In this document: one piece after another, positions 1 through 8,537 of the stretch
Layout of the letters: each line of letters begins with the position of its first letter
How positions within the stretch are numbered: the first letter of the stretch is position 1
NCBI GenBank assembly: GCA_947096075.1
Contig: CAMUQE010000024.1
Coordinates: 1-17,533 of the forward strand
DNA from: Veillonella parvula
Lineage (GTDB): Bacteria > Bacillota > Negativicutes > Veillonellales > Veillonellaceae
Direction of reading: 5' to 3'
Length of the DNA: 17,533 nucleotides
Position numbers and translations under genes: made by a program
Notes under the pieces: generated by a model
Told to the model about the DNA's origin: nothing
The model's database searches: none
The model's input: the letters and a program-made list of their open reading frames with translations, nothing else

Positions 1-272
1 TAAGGCACAAGTCTTTAGAAATACTGAATTTATAACACTATTTATTTTATTTTTTTTAATGAAAGTCCACTGTATACGTACATATTGATATTTTTAAAGA
101 CTATACAATATATTCCGAATTGTGTACATATATACAATACCAATACCACATATAGTATATATGGATTTTTTATTAATTGATTTGTATTTTTATGTGTTTT
201 TCAATTGTTACCAAATTTTTCCATATTTTCAAAAACTTCATTTTTATCTCATTTTTGAATATATAAACATGA
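1..272. other. AT-rich gene-free stretch at the left edge
   Basis: This stretch is very AT-rich, with long T and A runs. I see no reading frame with a ribosome binding site and no RNA gene I can recognise. It lies beyond the terminator that ends the ppk operon. It may contain the promoter of a gene outside the window on the left, because several TATA-like boxes occur around 95-170, but none pairs with a convincing -35 box and I do not call one. Confidence 0.6.
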
Positions 273-299
273 AAAAAGGCCCATATAATGGGCCTTTTT
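273..299 (-). terminator. Rho-independent terminator of the polyphosphate operon
   Basis: The arms at 273-283 and 289-299 (AAAAAGGCCCA and TGGGCCTTTTT) pair perfectly over 11 bp around the 5-base loop TATAA. On the minus strand the hairpin ends in a run of T, as expected for an intrinsic terminator about 54 bases after the ppk stop codon. The symmetry means it could also act on transcripts coming from the left on the plus strand. Confidence 0.88.
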
Positions 300-352
300 C
301 GTGTTATGTAATTGTATTAAAATTCATTATCAAACGCAACAGTCATTCTTCA

Positions 353-2470
353 TCATTTATTCATTTTTAACATCGGTTGCAAGCGTTCAATGACGGTCAT
401 CGACTCCTTGTGTTCATTCTCAATAGCAGCTTTCATTAGCTCCTCTTGAGCAGATATAGGATTTTCTCGATCATTGATTTTATGATACGAACCATCTGCT
501 CTCATGAAATGAGCTTTTAATGTATCATCTAAGTATAAATCTAAAATACTTTTTACCCGTTCTTTATGACGTTTATCTTCAATAGGAATCATAAGCTCTA
601 CACGTTCATTCAAATTTCGAGGCATCCAATCCGCACTAGATAGGTACAGACTTTCATTCCCTCCATTACGGAAGTAGAACAAACGATGATGTTCAAGAAA
701 ACGCCCCACAATAGAGCGTACTGTGATATTATCACTAACACCGGCAATGCCAGGACGAAGCGTACAAATACCACGCACAATTAAATCTATACGAACACCA
801 GCCGAAGAAGCTTCATACAACTTGGCAATGACCTTTTTATCGAGCAAAGAATTCATCTTACAGATGATATAGGCTTCTTCCCCGCTTTTGGCAAACTCAA
901 TTTCACGATCAATGAGTTCCATAATTTTTTCACGTAAATTTAAAGGCGCTACAATAAACTTATTCCAAATCGGTGGGTCAGAATATCCAGAAATCAAGTT
1001 AAAGAAACGTGACGCATCATCACCATATTCATCATTACAAGTGAATATACCACAATCAGTATACATGCGAGCTGTTTTACCATTATAGTTTCCCGTTGCT
1101 AGATGGACGTATCGCCTAATACCATCCGTTTCCCGGCGTACCACCATAGTAATCTTAGAATGTGTCTTAAGACCTTTTAAGCCATAAATAACATGACACC
1201 CCGCTTTTTCGAGTCGTCGAGCCATATGAATATTGTTTTCTTCATCAAACCGTGCCTTAACCTCCATAAGTACGGTTACTTGTTTTCCATTATCTGCCGC
1301 TTTTATTAAGGACGCAATAATCGGAGAGTCCCCACTAACGCGATATAATGTTTGTTTAATGGCCAATACATCAGGATCTATAGCTGCTTGTGCAATAAAT
1401 TGCTCAACCACAGCAAAAGATTCAAAGGGATGATGAACAAAAAGATCTTGCTTCCCAATAATAGAAAATAAGCTATCACCTTCATAATCAACTAATTCAC
1501 TAGGAATCTTAGGATCAAACGGTTCATATCGGAGCTTATCATAACCAGGATAATTACAGAAATCAAAATACATACGGCAATCTAAATGTCCATCAATGCG
1601 ATATACGTCCTTTTGCTCTAATTCTACACTTGTAAGGACAAAGTCTAATAAGTGATCCTTTATCTCTCCACAAACCTCAAGACGTACCGCATCACCACGA
1701 CGGCGACGCCGCAAGGATGCCTCTACTTCAGATAGCAAATCTGTTGCTTCTTCCTCATCTATTTCAAGGTCTGCATCACGAGTAATACGGAAAACCATAT
1801 AATCTTCAATGCCGTAACCTTGGAAAAATTGATTTGCATAATAAGTAATGACATCTTCTAGATAAACAAATCGATGTTCCTTATTACCTCGGCTCGGAAC
1901 TTCAATGATTCGATCTAATACAGATGGTATTGGCAAGATAGCAATCTTGTAATCCTTAGTCCCATCATCTTGTATTTGAAAGATACGTACAATTGCATTA
2001 ATAGTATGATTCGTTAAAAATGGGAATGGATGCCCCGAATCAACAGCCAGCGGTGTTACTACGGGGTAGATATGTTCTTCAAAATAATGGCGTAACCAAG
2101 CTTTTGTTTTTACGTCTAGCTCATCAGGATGTGTAAAGAAAAAACCATAACTTTCTAGTTCAGTCAAAACATTATTTAAATACATACTTTGCATAGCAAC
2201 AAGGCGTTGTACAGATTCATCTATCGCCTTTAATTGTGCCTTTGCATCCATATGAGCCGCATCATATTTAACAATGCCATTCACAACTTGATGACGTAAA
2301 CCAGCCACGCGAATCATAAAGAACTCATCTAAATTAGAACTAGCAATAGCAATAAAACGCAATCGCTCCAACAGCGGAGTATTTGTATCTATGGACTCTA
2401 ATAGTACACGCTGATTGAATTTTAGCCAAGATAATTCACGGTTAAAGTAATACTTAGCATTACTGAACAT
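353..2470 (-). CDS. ppk1: Polyphosphate kinase 1 (PPK1)
   Basis: Makes inorganic polyphosphate from the gamma-phosphate of ATP, reversibly, through a phosphohistidine intermediate. The protein is 705 residues, normal for PPK1. The N-terminal domain opens with YFNRELSWLKFNQRVL, followed by the head domain and two phospholipase-D-like catalytic domains. The autophosphorylated histidine corresponds to His456 in YVHLATGNYN, and the second active-site histidine to His594 in GRFLEHHRLF. The longest frame begins with GTG at 2479, but that codon overlaps the AGGAGG at 2479-2484. The ATG at 2470 lies 8 bases after this site, so I chose it. The start overlaps the end of the upstream Ppx-like gene by 11 bases, implying translational coupling. 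It is the last gene of a ppx, ppx-like, ppk operon and ends at a strong hairpin. Family assignment is secure. Confidence 0.97.
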   Translation of the reverse strand: MFSNAKYYFNRELSWLKFNQRVLLESIDTNTPLLERLRFIAIASSNLDEFFMIRVAGLRHQVVNGIVKYDAAHMDAKAQLKAIDESVQRLVAMQSMYLNNVLTELESYGFFFTHPDELDVKTKAWLRHYFEEHIYPVVTPLAVDSGHPFPFLTNHTINAIVRIFQIQDDGTKDYKIAILPIPSVLDRIIEVPSRGNKEHRFVYLEDVITYYANQFFQGYGIEDYMVFRITRDADLEIDEEEATDLLSEVEASLRRRRRGDAVRLEVCGEIKDHLLDFVLTSVELEQKDVYRIDGHLDCRMYFDFCNYPGYDKLRYEPFDPKIPSELVDYEGDSLFSIIGKQDLFVHHPFESFAVVEQFIAQAAIDPDVLAIKQTLYRVSGDSPIIASLIKAADNGKQVTVLMEVKARFDEENNIHMARRLEKAGCHVIYGLKGLKTHSKITMVVRRETDGIRRYVHLATGNYNGKTARMYTDCGIFTCNDEYGDDASRFFNLISGYSDPPIWNKFIVAPLNLREKIMELIDREIEFAKSGEEAYIICKMNSLLDKKVIAKLYEASSAGVRIDLIVRGICTLRPGIAGVSDNITVRSIVGRFLEHHRLFYFRNGGNESLYLSSADWMPRNLNERVELMIPIEDKRHKERVKSILDLYLDDTLKAHFMRADGSYHKINDRENPISAQEELMKAAIENEHKESMTVIERLQPMLKMNK

Positions 2471-4025
2471 GGCGCTCACCTCCTCTTACAAGCATGAGTT
2501 CCATACCAAATACTTCTGTAAAATACTCGGAATCGCGACTAAATGTCCACCATTCTAGAGAAATGTCTTCATTAGTGCGGCAGAATACATACAATACATT
2601 ATCCCGTTCTTCTAAGGTAATATCCGATATTTTTTGATTGCTACCTGCATCAAGCGCACAAGCCACACGAATGATAGCTACTAACTTTGTAACTTGAATC
2701 TTTTGTAATTCCGTCAAGGAATTAAAATATGTATCATCATCAGACGGAGTTCCCTTATAATGATAAAACACAACATTTGCTACCACTTGTTTTTCTTCTT
2801 CTGAAAGCCCAAAAATATCCGTGCCCATCACAATATGATACGCATGCTCTCCATGGTTTCGTAAATTAACAAACTTCCCTACGGAACATAATATGGCTGC
2901 AATACGGCATAAGTAACCCCACCGCTCTGGTAAACCTTTATGGCGTAATGTTTTACAGAATAAAGAGCTAAATCTTTCTACCTCAGCATCATGAATGCTA
3001 TCAGTATGATATCTAGCGGCAACAGCACGAGCTAGCTGAGCATTTTGCTCACGCAGTTGATACATAAACGGATTATTTTCAGCTTCAACTCCATAGAACC
3101 AGCTAATCCCTTGCGAGAAGGAGAAGCTACTAAAAATTAACGATTTTGGCTCTATAGCCGTTATAATTTCATTAAACAAAATCATAGTGGGCATCAAAAT
3201 ATTTGCCTTATATTCAGGTAGTTTATATCGATTGATTAACTTAGTAGCCGTTACACCATCAAAGGAATTGACGAAACCTTTAAAACGTTCTGGTTCAATG
3301 GTAATAATATCATCCTTATTACTGCCATCTCCCATGAGGCACGCCATATATTGAGCTTCATCGCCTGATAAAATGACACTATTAATATTGAAAGTTTTAA
3401 GCTCTTCCCGCAATGGGCCTATCATGCGATGTAAATACTCGGTAATAGCCATTGGAAACGATGTAGAGGAACGTTGGTTGCGATTAAAAGATTCCATAAC
3501 ACGCAAAGATCCGCTATGCATATTGCGCTGGAATAATAAGCTTTCACCACGCCAAACGGTTAAACCTACACCACCAGAAGTGATATCAAGAAATAATGTT
3601 GCCTTCGTAGGATCCGTCAAGCGGTACTGATTAGTCATCTTGTAGTATAGTAAGGCATATTTGTAATACACCTCTTTAGGCATGTCGATAACCTCAACAC
3701 GCATACCTGTTTGAATATAAATTTGGTCGAGAATACTACGACGATTAGCGGCTTCACGTATTACAGTAGTGCCATATAATCTAGAGCGACTCACACCGTA
3801 ATCAGCCATTAATTGTTTATATCCCTTTAAGATATGACAAATTTCCTCAATTGTTTCAAAACTCAAACGAGAGGTTTGGAATAATTCTTCCCCAAAGGTT
3901 ACCTCCCTAGCTGCATAATCTATAACGCGTACATCATCGATGCCCTTGTATTCTAAAATAGTAATGCTCATGCTACTGGAGCCTACATGTAGCACTGCAT
4001 ATCGTAACGCTTTTGGTAATGCCAT
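2460..4025 (-). CDS. Degenerate Ppx/GppA-HD family protein, probable pseudoenzyme
   Basis: The 521-residue protein has the layout of its neighbour Ppx: an actin-like (ASKHA) Ppx/GppA half (about 1-310) and an HD-type helical half (about 330-520). Family motifs are altered. The first phosphate loop reads VLHVGSSSMS (11-20) where the neighbour has IDLGSNSVR, so the key Asp is His. The glycine-rich loop reads DITSGGVG (147-154) instead of DLGGASTE. The GIGGTARN loop is replaced by ILSGDEAQ (218-225). In the HD half LLHDIGK becomes ILCSVGK (378-384), so the metal-binding His-Asp pair is Cys-Ser. The frame is open and undamaged, with AGGAGG 4 bases before the ATG. The start overlaps the ppx stop (TAATG) and the end overlaps ppk1. 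I infer a regulatory or binding role in polyphosphate or (p)ppGpp control, with catalysis doubtful. Database annotation would probably read Ppx/GppA phosphatase. Confidence 0.85.
   Translation of the reverse strand: MALPKALRYAVLHVGSSSMSITILEYKGIDDVRVIDYAAREVTFGEELFQTSRLSFETIEEICHILKGYKQLMADYGVSRSRLYGTTVIREAANRRSILDQIYIQTGMRVEVIDMPKEVYYKYALLYYKMTNQYRLTDPTKATLFLDITSGGVGLTVWRGESLLFQRNMHSGSLRVMESFNRNQRSSTSFPMAITEYLHRMIGPLREELKTFNINSVILSGDEAQYMACLMGDGSNKDDIITIEPERFKGFVNSFDGVTATKLINRYKLPEYKANILMPTMILFNEIITAIEPKSLIFSSFSFSQGISWFYGVEAENNPFMYQLREQNAQLARAVAARYHTDSIHDAEVERFSSLFCKTLRHKGLPERWGYLCRIAAILCSVGKFVNLRNHGEHAYHIVMGTDIFGLSEEEKQVVANVVFYHYKGTPSDDDTYFNSLTELQKIQVTKLVAIIRVACALDAGSNQKISDITLEERDNVLYVFCRTNEDISLEWWTFSRDSEYFTEVFGMELMLVRGGERHVQ
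2479..2484 (-). promoter_or_regulatory. Ribosome binding site that fixes the ppk1 start
   Basis: The minus-strand AGGAGG lies 8 bases before the ATG at 2470 and overlaps the alternative GTG at 2479. Only the ATG has usable spacing. Confidence 0.8.
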
Positions 4026-5572
4026 TATGCCTCCTTACGAGCTTCCTTCCACTCTATTTCTAATGTTTTCTTAAATTCTTTTTTGAAAGATTTTCCTAAT
4101 TTCTCTACAGCCGCTTTTGTTACACTTATATCGCGACCGTTCAAATAGGTTACTACTAATTGTACGCTAGTATATTTTAGATTCACGGATAAATGGCGAA
4201 TAAATTGTTCATGACTTTCATCAAGAGCTTCAGCTAAGGCCAGAATAATAGATATTTTTTGTCCCAACAAACGCTGCTCTTGATCTAATAATTTACCGTA
4301 TAAGAAGTTTTTATACTCTTTTGGTGTCAAACCATGAGAGTTCATAACAAGGAACGCGCTAAAAGCTTGTTCAACATGAGAAAGCCCATATAAATTACTA
4401 TTGACAAGCATATAGCAGCCATGGCGGGCATGACTATAATAGTTAATCCGTTTACCAATATCATGTAATAAACTAGCAGCAATCAAACAACGTCTTGTAT
4501 TTTTATCAGCTCTATGAAGTGGCTCTAATACATCATACAGTTTAATAGCTAAACCTGTAATATATTTAGCATGAACTAACTCATGTTTAGTCATACCTAA
4601 CAAGACATTCTCTGCAGAATGTACTAAAATATCATCAATAATAGAGTTACCACCTAAGTAGTGCTCTCCATAATAGTCGTAAAATAAGCCTTCACGCAGA
4701 CCACAACCACCAACAACGAGTGTTTTAGTATTTACGTAGTTAAATAATTCTTCTACAATAGTGAGGCCGGCAATAATGATATCAGCGCGCTCCGATGATA
4801 AACCACTAATCTTTTTGCGTTCCTCTAGAGATTTACCTTTTACTTCTTCCAAAATCTCATGGAATCTATGATGTGGAATCTCATAATTATGTAGCTTTGT
4901 AATAGGATAAGATAACTTACGTTGATCCATTTTAGCAATATTACGAGCAGTACCTCCGATACCAAGGAGTGGTAATTTCACATTGCGAAGCCATGTATGT
5001 TCCTTAATCGTTTTCTTCACAACTTTCGTCAGTTTATCAAGTTCTTTAGGAGTATATTCATCTCCCTTTTGATAAGTACCTGTTAAGGTAAGGGCCCCTA
5101 TCGGCAAGCTCACTGATTTTGTAATATGACGATTTCGTACAAGGGTTATCTCTGTACTAGCACCACCTAAATCAAAAATAATAAAATCCTTAAGTCCAAT
5201 GGTATTGATAACGCCTAGAAAGCCCAGGCGAGCCTCTTCTTCACCAGCAATACGTTCTAAATCCAAACCTGTTCGTTCTTTTACGGATTTAATAAAAGCA
5301 TCCCCATTTTTAGCCAGACGTACTGCCGCCGTAGCAACAGCTTTAATCGTATCTACCGCCATTGCATCAGCCATGTGTACAAAACCTTTTAGAGCACGCA
5401 AGGAGCGTTCCATGGCTTCTTCGGTCAATTCGTGAGCTCCCCACATATTCTCGCTAAGACGTACACTTTCTTTTTCTTGATATATCAGTCGATAACTACC
5501 AGTCTTAGAAATTTCATATATGACAAAACGAACTGAGTTCGATCCTAAATCTATAAATGCAATACGTTTCAT
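4025..5572 (-). CDS. ppx: Exopolyphosphatase, Ppx/GppA family with C-terminal HD domain
   Basis: Expected to release phosphate from the ends of polyphosphate; members of the family may instead hydrolyse pppGpp. The 515-residue protein carries intact motifs. The first phosphate loop is FIDLGSNSVRF (6-16). The acidic catalytic motif is GEEEARLGFLG (110-120), the second loop is FDLGGASTEI (133-142), and GIGGTARNIA (204-213) and the ERAD motif (261-264) follow. The C-terminal half has an HD motif LLHDIGK (368-374) with further histidines at 381 and 384, giving the long Ppx form rather than the short one of about 310 residues. The ATG follows a GAGG site by 8 bases. It is the first gene of the polyphosphate operon, downstream of a terminator and a probable promoter, so synthesis and breakdown of polyphosphate are probably co-expressed. 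Ppx versus GppA specificity cannot be settled from sequence alone. Confidence 0.93.
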   Translation of the reverse strand: MKRIAFIDLGSNSVRFVIYEISKTGSYRLIYQEKESVRLSENMWGAHELTEEAMERSLRALKGFVHMADAMAVDTIKAVATAAVRLAKNGDAFIKSVKERTGLDLERIAGEEEARLGFLGVINTIGLKDFIIFDLGGASTEITLVRNRHITKSVSLPIGALTLTGTYQKGDEYTPKELDKLTKVVKKTIKEHTWLRNVKLPLLGIGGTARNIAKMDQRKLSYPITKLHNYEIPHHRFHEILEEVKGKSLEERKKISGLSSERADIIIAGLTIVEELFNYVNTKTLVVGGCGLREGLFYDYYGEHYLGGNSIIDDILVHSAENVLLGMTKHELVHAKYITGLAIKLYDVLEPLHRADKNTRRCLIAASLLHDIGKRINYYSHARHGCYMLVNSNLYGLSHVEQAFSAFLVMNSHGLTPKEYKNFLYGKLLDQEQRLLGQKISIILALAEALDESHEQFIRHLSVNLKYTSVQLVVTYLNGRDISVTKAAVEKLGKSFKKEFKKTLEIEWKEARKEA

Positions 5573-5615
5573 GTTGCTATCCTCATTTTACTTCTGTTCA
5601 GTCTAAATATACTTT

Positions 5616-5644
5616 AGTATACCATAGAAAAACGCGATTCTCAC
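5616..5644 (-). promoter_or_regulatory. Probable sigma-70 promoter of the polyphosphate operon
   Basis: On the minus strand GTGAGA (5639-5644, 4 of 6 matches to TTGACA) is followed after 17 bases by TATACT (5616-5621, 5 of 6 matches to TATAAT). It lies about 45 bases before the ppx start. Its upstream half is inside the tatD terminator hairpin. This is consensus matching only. Confidence 0.5.
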
Positions 5645-5666
5645 CGATAAGGGAGAACCGCGTTTT
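5629..5666 (-). terminator. Rho-independent terminator after tatD
   Basis: The arms at 5629-5642 and 5653-5666 (AAAACGCGATTCTC and GAGAACCGCGTTTT) form 14 pairs around a 10-base loop. The one imperfect position is A-C on the plus strand but a G-U wobble in minus-strand RNA, so the hairpin is complete only in the direction of tatD transcription. A T run follows. The 120 bases between the tatD stop and the hairpin hold no gene that I can see. Confidence 0.85.
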
Positions 5667-5786
5667 ATGATTTATAATTCTAATTTAGTTTTATCATGTT
5701 TTCTAATACTTTGTACGCAAAATCTTAGTCATTAGAGTCCAACAAATAGTTTATTCGCTAATAATCTTATGAACTAGTTTCTACAT

Positions 5787-6557
5787 TTACTCGATACCAA
5801 ATACTCGTTTACCATTATTAAAAGCAATTTCACAAAACTTATCTACATCGAGCCCTTTAAGGCTTGCAATTTCTTCTGCCACAAACTGAGTTTTACTTGG
5901 ATCATTACGACGGCCTCTAAATGGTGGTGGTGTCAAATACGGTGAATCCGTTTCAATGAGGATTCGTTCTAATGGCACTTGTCTTGCCACTTCCTTAAGA
6001 TTTGTAGACTTAGGAAATACTACAGGCCCTGCAAAGGAAATATAAAAGCCCATTTTAATGGCCTCTTTTGCCATCTCCCAGCTACCAGAATAGCAATGGA
6101 AAATGCCCCAATTATCCTTTCCCTCATTGCGCAAGATATTCATAATATCACCATGTGCATCACGGTCATGGATAATAATGGGCAAATCTACCTCCCGAGC
6201 AAGCTCTAACTGACGAATAAATACGCGTTTTTGTGTTTCACGGTCAGAAAAATCATAGTAATAATCTAGTCCAATTTCACCAATAGCACGTACCTTATCA
6301 TTGTTAAGAGCTTGTTCCTTATAAAACGCGTAGTCTTCTTCTGTAAAGTCCTTTGATTCATGGGGATGAGTCCCTACAGCAGCATATAATTGATCGTACT
6401 GTTTAGCCAAAGCTAAACCAGACTCAACGGTACCTCTGTCAACACCAGGAATCATAATATATTCTACACCTGTATCAAAGCAGGCTTGTAACATCTCATC
6501 ACGATCATTATCAAAGCGCCCATCATTCACATGAGCATGTGTATCAAAAAGTTTCAT
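5787..6557 (-). CDS. tatD: TatD-family metal-dependent hydrolase (DNase)
   Basis: TatD proteins are TIM-barrel metal-dependent hydrolases. Characterised members are 3'-5' DNases linked to DNA repair or turnover. The 256-residue length is typical. Metal ligands are visible: THAHV (His7, His9), GEIGLDYYY (Glu94), IIHDRDA (His130), IFHCYSG (His154) and ETDSPYLTPPP (Asp204). The ATG overlaps the metG stop by one base (TAATG) and has only a weak ribosome binding site, so translation probably depends on coupling to metG. The metG-tatD pairing matches metS-yabD of Bacillus subtilis. It is the last gene before a strong terminator. The exact substrate is not defined by sequence. Confidence 0.94.
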   Translation of the reverse strand: MKLFDTHAHVNDGRFDNDRDEMLQACFDTGVEYIMIPGVDRGTVESGLALAKQYDQLYAAVGTHPHESKDFTEEDYAFYKEQALNNDKVRAIGEIGLDYYYDFSDRETQKRVFIRQLELAREVDLPIIIHDRDAHGDIMNILRNEGKDNWGIFHCYSGSWEMAKEAIKMGFYISFAGPVVFPKSTNLKEVARQVPLERILIETDSPYLTPPPFRGRRNDPSKTQFVAEEIASLKGLDVDKFCEIAFNNGKRVFGIE

Positions 6558-8503
6558 TATTTAACCACACTTCCTGCCGGTAATGATTCGATATTTGTTA
6601 CCTCTAAATGTTCTTCCCAATCAGAGGCGGACAAAATCATACCATAAGACTCGATGCCCATCATCTTTTTAGGAGCCAAGTTAGACAAATAAATTACCTT
6701 TTTACCAACCATAGCCTCCGGTTCATAATATTGGGAAATACCACTTAATACTGTGCGTTCTTCAATACCGATATCCAATACAAATTTCAACAATTTCTTG
6801 GACTTAGGCACTTTTTCACAGCTTATAACTTTAGCTACACGAAGATCGAGTTTCTCAAAGTCATCATAGGTAATATTTTCTTTTAATGGTGGAATATTAG
6901 ATGTATCTACAGCTTCTTCAACTTCTTCTGTAACAACTACATCTACCATTTCAGGAACTTCAAAACGTGGATAGATAGGCTCACCTTTTACAACTTTAGT
7001 ACCTGTTGCCAATAATCCCCAAGTTTTAGCATCTTCCAACGTAGCCGCTTCAAAACCTGTAAGCCCTAATTGTTCCCAGATTTTTGGAGCTCCTACAGGA
7101 ATTACAGGGCTTACCAAGATGGCAATGATACGCAATGCCTCTGCCAAGTGATACATAGCAGATTGCAAGCGCACTTTATCATGAGCATCTTCAGATTTAG
7201 CCAATACCCAAGGCATTGTTTCATCAATGTATTTATTCATGCGACCAATAAAGGACCATACAGTTTTGATAGCTTTATTAAGCTCCATATTTTCCATCGC
7301 CGCTTCAAAATCTTTTGCAGTTTGAACGGCTAATGTAGATACATCACGATCCAAATCATCCATATCATCGCATTTTGTAATCACACCACCATGGTATTTT
7401 TCAATCATCGCAATAGTACGGTTTAATAAGTTACCTAAATCATTAGATAAATCTGCATTAATTTTTGTAACGAAGTTAGGTAACGTAAAGTTGCCGTCAT
7501 TACCTAACGTAATCTCGCTTAATAAGTAATAACGCAAAGAATCTGCACCATATGTATCAATCAATGGGATTGGATCGATTACGTTCCCCAAGGATTTACT
7601 CATCTTTGTGCCATCTACAATCATCCAGCCGTGTCCAAATACCTTTTTTGGTAATGGCAACTCAAGGCTCATGAGCATCATAGGCCAAATAATAGTATGG
7701 AAGCGAACAATTTCCTTACCTACTAAATGAAGATCTGCTGGCCAATATTTTTTGTATAGTTCCCCATCTCCATCAAATGGAGCAAGAGCGCTAATATAGT
7801 TCACCAACGCATCGAACCAAACATACACAACATGTTTAGGATCGAAAGGAACCTTTATCCCCCAGTCAAAAGATGTACGGGATACTGCCAAGTCTTCTAG
7901 ACCTTGTTTTACAAATTGAATCATCTCATTACGACGAGATTCAGGTTGAATGAAATCAGGATTTTCTTCAATGAATTGTAACCATTGATCAGTATACTTG
8001 CCGAGTTTAAAGAAATAACTTTCCTCTTTAACACGCTCTACAGGGCGACCGCAATCCGGACAAGTATGATTAGGTCCTAGCTTCTGCTCTGTCCAAAAAG
8101 TTTCGTCTGGTGTACAATACCAGCCTTCATATTCGGCTTTGTAAATATCGCCCTTCTCATAAGCTTTTGTAAATAATTCTTGAACAACCTTTTCATGACG
8201 TTCATCGGTGGTCCGAATAAAGTCATCATTGGAAATATGCATTTTTTCCCACAATGCTTTGAAACCATTTACAATATTTGTAGTATATTCAAGAGGCGTA
8301 ATGCCTTGTGCTTCTGCAGCGCGTTGGATTTTTTGGCCATGTTCATCAGAACCGGTCAAGAAACGTACATCATAACCAGCCAATCGCTTAAAACGAGCAA
8401 TCGTATCTGCTACAGATGTACAATATGTATGACCAATGTGCAACTTAGCACTTGGATAATAAATAGGTGTCGTAATATAATACGTTTTCTTTGTGTCTCC
8501 CAT
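6557..8503 (-). CDS. metG: Methionyl-tRNA synthetase
   Basis: Charges tRNA-Met and initiator tRNA with methionine in the cytoplasm. The 648-residue protein has the class I signatures LHIGHT (HIGH at 22-25) and TKMSKSLGN (KMSKS at 300-304). A zinc-knob insertion runs from about 125 to 155, and an anticodon-binding helical domain occupies about 350-500. A C-terminal OB-fold tRNA-binding domain (from about 545, FEKLDLRVAKVISCEKVPKS) is of the type that mediates dimerisation and tRNA capture. The knob ligands read Cys130, Asp133, Cys148, Cys151, so one of the usual cysteines is Asp. The start is set by AAGGAGG six bases before the ATG at 8503. It follows rsmI by 34 bases and overlaps tatD by one base. 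Confidence 0.98.
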   Translation of the reverse strand: MGDTKKTYYITTPIYYPSAKLHIGHTYCTSVADTIARFKRLAGYDVRFLTGSDEHGQKIQRAAEAQGITPLEYTTNIVNGFKALWEKMHISNDDFIRTTDERHEKVVQELFTKAYEKGDIYKAEYEGWYCTPDETFWTEQKLGPNHTCPDCGRPVERVKEESYFFKLGKYTDQWLQFIEENPDFIQPESRRNEMIQFVKQGLEDLAVSRTSFDWGIKVPFDPKHVVYVWFDALVNYISALAPFDGDGELYKKYWPADLHLVGKEIVRFHTIIWPMMLMSLELPLPKKVFGHGWMIVDGTKMSKSLGNVIDPIPLIDTYGADSLRYYLLSEITLGNDGNFTLPNFVTKINADLSNDLGNLLNRTIAMIEKYHGGVITKCDDMDDLDRDVSTLAVQTAKDFEAAMENMELNKAIKTVWSFIGRMNKYIDETMPWVLAKSEDAHDKVRLQSAMYHLAEALRIIAILVSPVIPVGAPKIWEQLGLTGFEAATLEDAKTWGLLATGTKVVKGEPIYPRFEVPEMVDVVVTEEVEEAVDTSNIPPLKENITYDDFEKLDLRVAKVISCEKVPKSKKLLKFVLDIGIEERTVLSGISQYYEPEAMVGKKVIYLSNLAPKKMMGIESYGMILSASDWEEHLEVTNIESLPAGSVVK

Positions 8504-8537
8504 GATGAGCCTCCTTCTAACCTTCGAATGGCAAGGT

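Noticed and set aside
95..170. TATA-rich, partly palindromic DNA as a promoter or operator for a gene to the left
   Set aside because: No -35 and -10 pair with proper spacing stands out, and such matches are expected by chance in DNA this AT-rich.
122..370. Plus-strand open frame of 82 codons rich in Tyr, Phe and Ile
   Set aside because: It has no ribosome binding site, reads through the terminator hairpin and into the 3' end of ppk1, and its composition is what AT-rich non-coding DNA gives.
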